A stretch of 64,000 nt of DNA from contig NC_087070.1 of assembly GCF_963678635.1 (NCBI RefSeq), positions 41,979,831 to 42,043,830 of the forward strand. Direction: 5' to 3'. The stretch comes from Symsagittifera roscoffensis. Lineage: Eukaryota > Xenacoelomorpha > Acoela > Convolutidae. The notes below the pieces were generated by a model, which did no database searches, was not told the origin of the DNA, and was given only the letters and a program-made list of their open reading frames with translations. Positions 58,951 to 64,000 of the stretch are shown piece after piece; position 1 is the stretch's first letter; each line of letters begins with the position of its first letter. A program made the position numbers and the translations under genes.

Positions 58951-60755
58951 GCCGACAACTTGGATCCCTACACCGCTCAAATTCCCACCCAACCAACCTC
59001 AACACTCCAATTACAATAATTCCACTTTTTGCTTTCCCGCCACCCGATTTCCCAACCAATAATATAACATCAGGCATGAATTCAGACACTAATTCACATA
59101 TCTCAGTTTTATACTCCATTTCACAACTCAATAACCCAAATATTGAAACCCCTGATGAATTTGCAGATTCTGAACCATCTCCATCCAATAATTTTCAAAC
59201 CAACTCCTCAGTTTTTTCAAAACCCCCTTTTCAACCAATCCCACCAAATAACCCACTCCCATCCATTTCTACACCCTCTTATGCTTCACAAGTCACCCCA
59301 ACCTACTCTTCATTTCATTCAGACCGATCATCCAATTCTCCAGATACTCCCCAAATCTCCCAGGAACTAGATAATTTTATCACCCTACAACAACAACCCT
59401 TCCACCTTGAAAACCCCACTATAAATCGGATTTCATCCACAATAGAATCATCAAACCCACCTACCCCTACACCCTCTTCAGCCTATACCGCATCATTAGC
59501 ACCATCATCCACATCCACCGAATCATCAAATAGCACTAATAGAGCTTATCGCACTTTCAAAAGAAAATTCCCAAACCATCCATTTCCAACAAAACCAGGA
59601 ACAGCCCGTGAATATATTAATCATCCAAATCACACTAACACGAAAGATTTTTTAGCAATCACCCTACCTTCATTTCCACAATATACTTTGAACACTCCTA
59701 ACAACACAAACGACACACGTAGTTTTGTAGATGAACAAGTTTTAATGCCTACACTTCATTGGACATCATATTATCATTTTACTAACCCCCTTTGCCTACC
59801 TTTATCTAATACTCACATCGATATAGAAAGAAATAAAGATATGCTATATCGACTCACCACATAACCAACACATAGACATTTTACTTATATAGGATACAAA
59901 AAGTCACTAAAAACATACACTGCACCCCGAGCAAACGAATATACGCTAGAATATTACGATCACAACATCATCCGAGCTAACCAAGCCCAATTTTTAGATG
60001 ATGATCGTTTCGCTAACCCACAAATCATAGAAAAATTCATCATCAAAACACCATATGTATTTACACTCAATATATTTGATCGCAAATTCGACCACGTCAT
60101 TTCTGAAGCACTAACCGACACACAAGCTTACGAAAGTTTTAAAGAAAGGTTTCAATTATTTTCACTAACCTTTAATTTCCTTGCACCACATGAACGCGAT
60201 TTGCACTGCTCACACGACATTCTGTTACGCACTAAACAAACCCACACATATACATATTATCGATTCATACAAAATCATTTTGATCTACACACTCCATCAA
60301 GACAACCACACCACCGTTTTCAATTTATTAACTCTAAATACACATCACCATTTTTTCTTAACTTCACATATTGCATCAAAGATACTAACCTTCACGGTAT
60401 TCTTCGCAATTATGATCACATAACCCAAATGTATATTTTTTGTCCCATCACGAAGACCTTCAACGCAGAAGAATCCAGACCCTTCCTTGTCCCACATGAA
60501 TTTGTCCAACCTATAGAAATCCCGATATTAGAATTCATTCACAACACTAAATACAATCACAAATTATATAATCTCATCCAAAACACACCTTATGAGTTTG
60601 CAGTTGGCACTGAAGAACTAAAAACTATTAAAGCACTTCAACTGCTTTGGCCACTGCTACAAACTAAAAATATCATTCGCATACTAGCAAAATTACTAAC
60701 AAATTCCGACATAATACACGACATTTTCCCCCACGGTTTTTTCCCCGACGACTAA
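58947..60755 (+). CDS. Element D terminal ORF of unknown function (one in-frame TAA)
   Basis: ATG 58947 overlaps the preceding stop. The frame runs to TAA at 60753-60755, interrupted only by TAA at 59862-59864, about 600 codons in all. The first ~240 residues are Ser/Pro/Thr/Asn-rich and disordered. From about residue 255 across the stop to the end, the composition is that of a globular domain, rich in aromatic residues and His (RSFVDEQVLMPTLHWTSYYH, YDHITQMYIFCPITKTFNA, EFAVGTEELKTIKALQLLWP). There is no signal peptide, no membrane segment and no motif I recognise. Ordinary gypsy elements have nothing in this position. Since the frame after the stop is undamaged for 296 codons, it was probably under selection until recently. 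Confidence 0.6.
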
Positions 60756-60756
60756 C

Positions 60757-60766
60757 AGGTAAGTAT
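60757..60766 (+). promoter_or_regulatory. Strong splice-donor-like site after the last element D ORF
   Basis: CAG|GTAAGTAT follows the TAA at 60753-60755 almost directly and matches the consensus 5' splice site. Whether it is used is unknown. No matching acceptor was assigned. Confidence 0.35.
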
Positions 60767-62341
60767 AATTTATCATATTCTCCACTAATAAATTTGAAAT
60801 AAATACTAACCATTCTTATCCATGTCTTATTTAGATTTTTAGTCTTCATCCCACGATCACCTACAAATTACACAAGAAAAATAAAAAATAGAAAACTTCT
60901 TCATTCAAAACTCTATTAATATTTTGCACTAGATAAATTCAATAAAAATCATACCAATGTATAAATTAATTTATAAATTATATCCCTAAAAGCAGTAATT
61001 CTAATAATGATGAAAAATTGTAACTTAATTTTTCCCCAAAAAAACTAGCAGTAAAATTGAAATTCTATGTAGTAAATTGATAAAACGAAAATGCAGTACT
61101 AACCTTTTGATATTTTCATTCACTCGCACAAGAATTCTATCCAAACTCGCACAGCTCGCCCGAGAAGAATTGTTTAAATAAAGAATTTCAGTTTTAAGTT
61201 TTCACACTCAACAACTCTAACACACGATAACAAGTTTCAAACTTTCCTTTAACCCGGTTGGAAAGGAATTATATACTAAACAAAACTAACCAATGCAGCT
61301 TACTAAACACCACAAATCATAGAATAACAGCATGACTAAGAAAAGGAAACCAACGGTACCCAAACCGGATTAACCCAGTTTAAAACTGGATAATTTATTC
61401 TTTTGAAGACTATTATAAAGTCTAAGAAAGAAATAATAAAACACAAAAAAGTCGAAAGACAAACCCATACCAAAAACAATTTGATTTTTGAAAAAAGGAC
61501 ACAACCAACGAAACATAAGAAAAACCACTATAAACCCAACATAAAACGTTATCACATAACAGGACCTCTCACAAAAACCGCACGAAATCATACTCCCACT
61601 CCTGGCCTAACCCACCAGAGAGGACGTCCTGAGCATGCTCTATAGCCGGCTTAACCCACCGCGCTACATCCACGCTTTGTGACCACACTCCCATTTTTAA
61701 TAAGAGGTACTCAAGGGTGAGTAACTCTTCAAAATAACCGAACTAAAACAAAAAGCTTTTGTAAAAACAACTAACCAAAATCATAATTAAAACACCGAAC
61801 TAATAGAAATTTTATAAAATGTAAATTACACCTTGCAGTATATAGATCAGCATACAACACCAAAGACGAACATCCAAAGACAAAAGGACCCCACTACACT
61901 CGAAAAAGAATGGCCAACCACAATCAATATGCCGTCCACAATCACAACTCAAAGGATTTAGAGTACGACTTGACTTCGCAGAAAAGGACTTCATTGAACT
62001 AGACCAATGACCACCTCGATGTTCAAGTATACGTACAGATCCGAGTAACCAGGCATCCCCTTCACGCACAATCTCCACGCCATTCCCAGACTAGGTTGAA
62101 CACAAAAGAAGTTCTCTACATGAAACAGAAAAACCTGTCATAGCAAACCATTCTGAAATCAGATTTGAGTTTGTTGAGAAAACCCAGTCGTTTTCATAAG
62201 AAGACACAACGATTGATCCTGGAACTTCTCTAACAGAAGAACCCAAAAGAAATATGATGTTCGCCAAATACCAACGTCCATCATCCATCCTTTGAATTGC
62301 AGAAAAACTTTTCTAAAAAAACTCTGTAAAACCCGGATGGG
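60767..62341 (+). other. Element D 3' non-coding region
   Basis: About 1.6 kb with many stops in every frame and no supportable ORF. Immediately before the 3' LTR lies CCGGATGGGTGG, only a weak purine tract. A weak tRNA A-box-like sequence on the minus strand near 61650-61672 has no B box. Confidence 0.5.
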
Positions 62342-62752
62342 TGGAACCTGATCTAAACTACATTTTATGATTGGATAAATTAGATATTTTACCACTGTAA
62401 AGTATTTAATATTAACCAATCATGATCCATCTAACTAACAACCCACTTATTTGTAAGTGCTGAAATTACTTGTAATTTCAGCACCAGAGAGATTTGAATT
62501 TAACTTAGGAATAAGTTGCCTCTCCAAGAGAACTTCAGCAGCCGCAATAAACCAGTATACCCTAGATCTATTGGGCCTAGCAGAGACTAGTTAAACAACC
62601 TGAGACTAGAATAGTATAAGAGTAAGATTAGGATCGGTATTAGACTAAGAAGTTGCACGAATCTATCCGGCCGAAAATAAGATAGCGTGACGAGCAGACG
62701 GTGTACCCTATCCGAAATTACTCTATGAGTTAAGACCATCGGTTATAACTCA
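62342..62752 (+). repeat. Element D 3' LTR
   Basis: 411 bp, ~5 differences from the 5' LTR by eye. Same 12-bp stem-loop at 62457-62484. Followed by the TSD CTAT. Confidence 0.92.
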
Positions 62753-62756
62753 CTAT

Positions 62757-64000
62757 TTCGACTTCCGCAAGTTGTTATTCCAAGGGATGGTTTTTTCGTG
62801 ACGACCTGTATTGAAAACGTGACAACCTGTAATTAGCAGGACTTTATTTTCCTTTCCTAGGTCGATATTTAGTAACTTTTCTAACTTCTTTTCAGCCCTT
62901 GTCGTAACTTGTGGTCAAACGTATTACAGAGTATTAATCGTTGTCGCTTTGTCCAGATTCTGACTATGCGTTGATCACATCAAATCATTCGCTTTTTTCA
63001 TGATGTCTACTTTTATCAGATGGCTAATGAAGGTCTGTACTCTTTTTTTTCGTTATCCACAAAGTTTTACTTGTTGCAACAAACAATAAAGAAAACCGTG
63101 AAATTTCCCTTGAATTGTCAAACTTTTCAATTTAAGTCACCTGGCGGGCATTTTGACAGATGTGTTTTTGAGAAGTCAACGGCACGTTTCATGCAAGTGT
63201 GGTTGTTTTTTCAATGTCCAGGATTGGCTCTCTTTTCACGTTAAAACTTTTAAAAACCTTATGTACCGAAGTTCTGTTAAACTCTAATTGCCATTTTGTG
63301 GTGGTTTGTAATCCCTTTTTTGTTTTTAAGGGTAAATTTAGGCTTCTAGTGTTGGGAAGGTTTTTGTCAACAGTTTTCGTGGGAATCAACATTTTTGTTC
63401 ACGTTGGTGTTTGAAATGTCTTTAAGTCGTCCTGTGCCGCTTTTTTGCCAATTTGGCTGAGTTCCCCAGAATGGCTCGAAAGATCCTCTGTTTTTTTTTG
63501 CGTACGGTTCATAAGCTAGAGCGTTTTGAAGATGACGTTTGCTGCAAGATGCTTCTAGAAATCTATTAAAGAAACCCTTTAGATTTTTTTTCATGAACTG
63601 GTGGCCAATTTTGTTTTACTTGCGTTCGTCTAGTTTCATTCCGTTAAAACGTTTTGTTTCCGTTTTCATCTACAAATTATCTTCGTCCTTGTCTCTTTTC
63701 CGATCGATCGTTTTCTTTTCAGTCTTGCTGTTTTTTGTTTGCTCTCGTTTCAGATGGATGAGGAGGATGAAGAGGTTGAGGATGATATCGTTTTTCAGGT
63801 TTAACAGATTTTTTATATCGATTTTCTCGGTAGTATTTACAGCTAAATGATTTTAAAAAATCAATTTTCCTTTAGAATAAGTAGAAGCAATGTGTGGTTC
63901 TGCTAAAAGGGAGAAATTCCGGTCGGATTAGATTAATTGGTGTGTGGCTGCACCATGATAAAGTGTCGTTCAAATGTAACGGTTAATTCTACTTACTACT
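62757..64000. other. Flanking DNA, mostly non-coding
   Basis: T-rich sequence with short ORFs only. One candidate exon is listed separately. Confidence 0.4.
63754..63798 (+). CDS. Candidate small host exon (acidic)
   Basis: GCTCTCGTTTCAG directly precedes ATG 63754. Fifteen acidic codons (MDEEDEEVEDDIVFQ) end at CAG|GTTTAA. The acceptor is convincing and the donor is weak. It could be the start of a gene that continues to the right. Low confidence. Confidence 0.25.

Larger units (their letters stand above)
43911..62752 (+). mobile_element. Element D: 18.8-kb retrovirus-like LTR element with envelope-like and extra ORFs
   Basis: The 411-bp LTRs (43911-44321 and 62342-62752) begin TG and end CA and differ at about 5 bases by eye. 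TSD CTAT at 43907-43910 and 62753-62756. The internal order is leader (1.25 kb), small basic ORF, giant gag, PR-RT-RNase H-IN, ~0.6-kb gap, membrane ORF, Ser/Thr/Pro-rich ORF, envelope-like ORF, terminal ORF, 1.6-kb 3' non-coding region. The PR-RT-RH-IN order and 4-bp TSD place it in Ty3/gypsy-like LTR elements. The envelope-like part gives it an endogenous-retrovirus (errantivirus-like) layout, but it is over twice the usual size. A limited number of stops and frameshifts break the frames. Confidence 0.92.

Noticed and set aside
61577-61690. tRNA gene on the minus strand
   Set aside because: An A-box-like TAGCGCGGTGGG is present but there is no B box and no cloverleaf.
1-64000. Naming the species
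   Set aside because: The window has no conserved host gene. Transposon types and splice-site flavour only support an invertebrate, with no further resolution.

Overview
This is eukaryotic, almost certainly invertebrate, DNA dominated by LTR retrotransposons, small terminal-inverted-repeat (TIR) elements and long AT-rich non-coding stretches. I find no bacterial gene organisation, CRISPR array or rRNA. Host genes show up only as low-complexity Ser-rich exons with GT/AG borders and short TTTCAG-type acceptors. Such acceptors are common in nematodes and some other invertebrates, but I cannot name the species.

Layout. 1-2581: the 3' part of a BEL/Pao pol, frameshifted, followed by a tRNA-like sequence. 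4073-11439: element A, a complete 7.4-kb Ty3/gypsy element (tRNA-Ser/mag-like) with 5-bp target-site duplications (TSDs) and LTRs differing at one base. 12426-14398 and 29318-29943 (minus strand): three phase-compatible exons of one host gene. Its intron holds element B (21950-29143), another mag-like element. A 5.8-kb tandem duplication (14211-20013 copied to 20021-25823) has copied the upstream flank, the 5' LTR and most of B's gag-pol, leaving a headless-tailless partial copy (B1) and a duplicated exon fragment. 30.1-33.7 kb and 36.4-37.4 kb: two TIR-element families with 8-bp TSDs, one case nested. 32220-32838: first exon of a second Ser-rich host gene. 37859-43108 (minus strand): element C, a mag-like element whose reverse transcriptase is deleted and whose integrase has lost its catalytic Glu.

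43911-62752 holds element D, an 18.8-kb LTR element with 411-bp LTRs and a 4-bp TSD. In order it carries a 1.25-kb leader, a small basic ORF overlapping a very large gag, protease-RT-RNase H-integrase, a multi-pass membrane ORF, a Ser/Thr/Pro-rich ORF without AUG, an envelope-like glycoprotein with signal-like N terminus and C-terminal membrane segments, and a final ~600-codon ORF that I cannot assign. The plus strand is conspicuously A-rich and G-poor. It is broken by a limited number of stops and frameshifts. This retrovirus-like element is the most novel object in the window.

Working logic. In A, B and C the gag start codon straddles the LTR/primer-binding-site (PBS) junction (LTR ...A | TGGCGCAG), so the first residues of Gag are specified by the PBS. 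A, B and C also share a distal ORF with a common basic module after integrase. All claims come from reading the sequence. Superfamily names rest on recognised motifs; nothing has been searched against a database.
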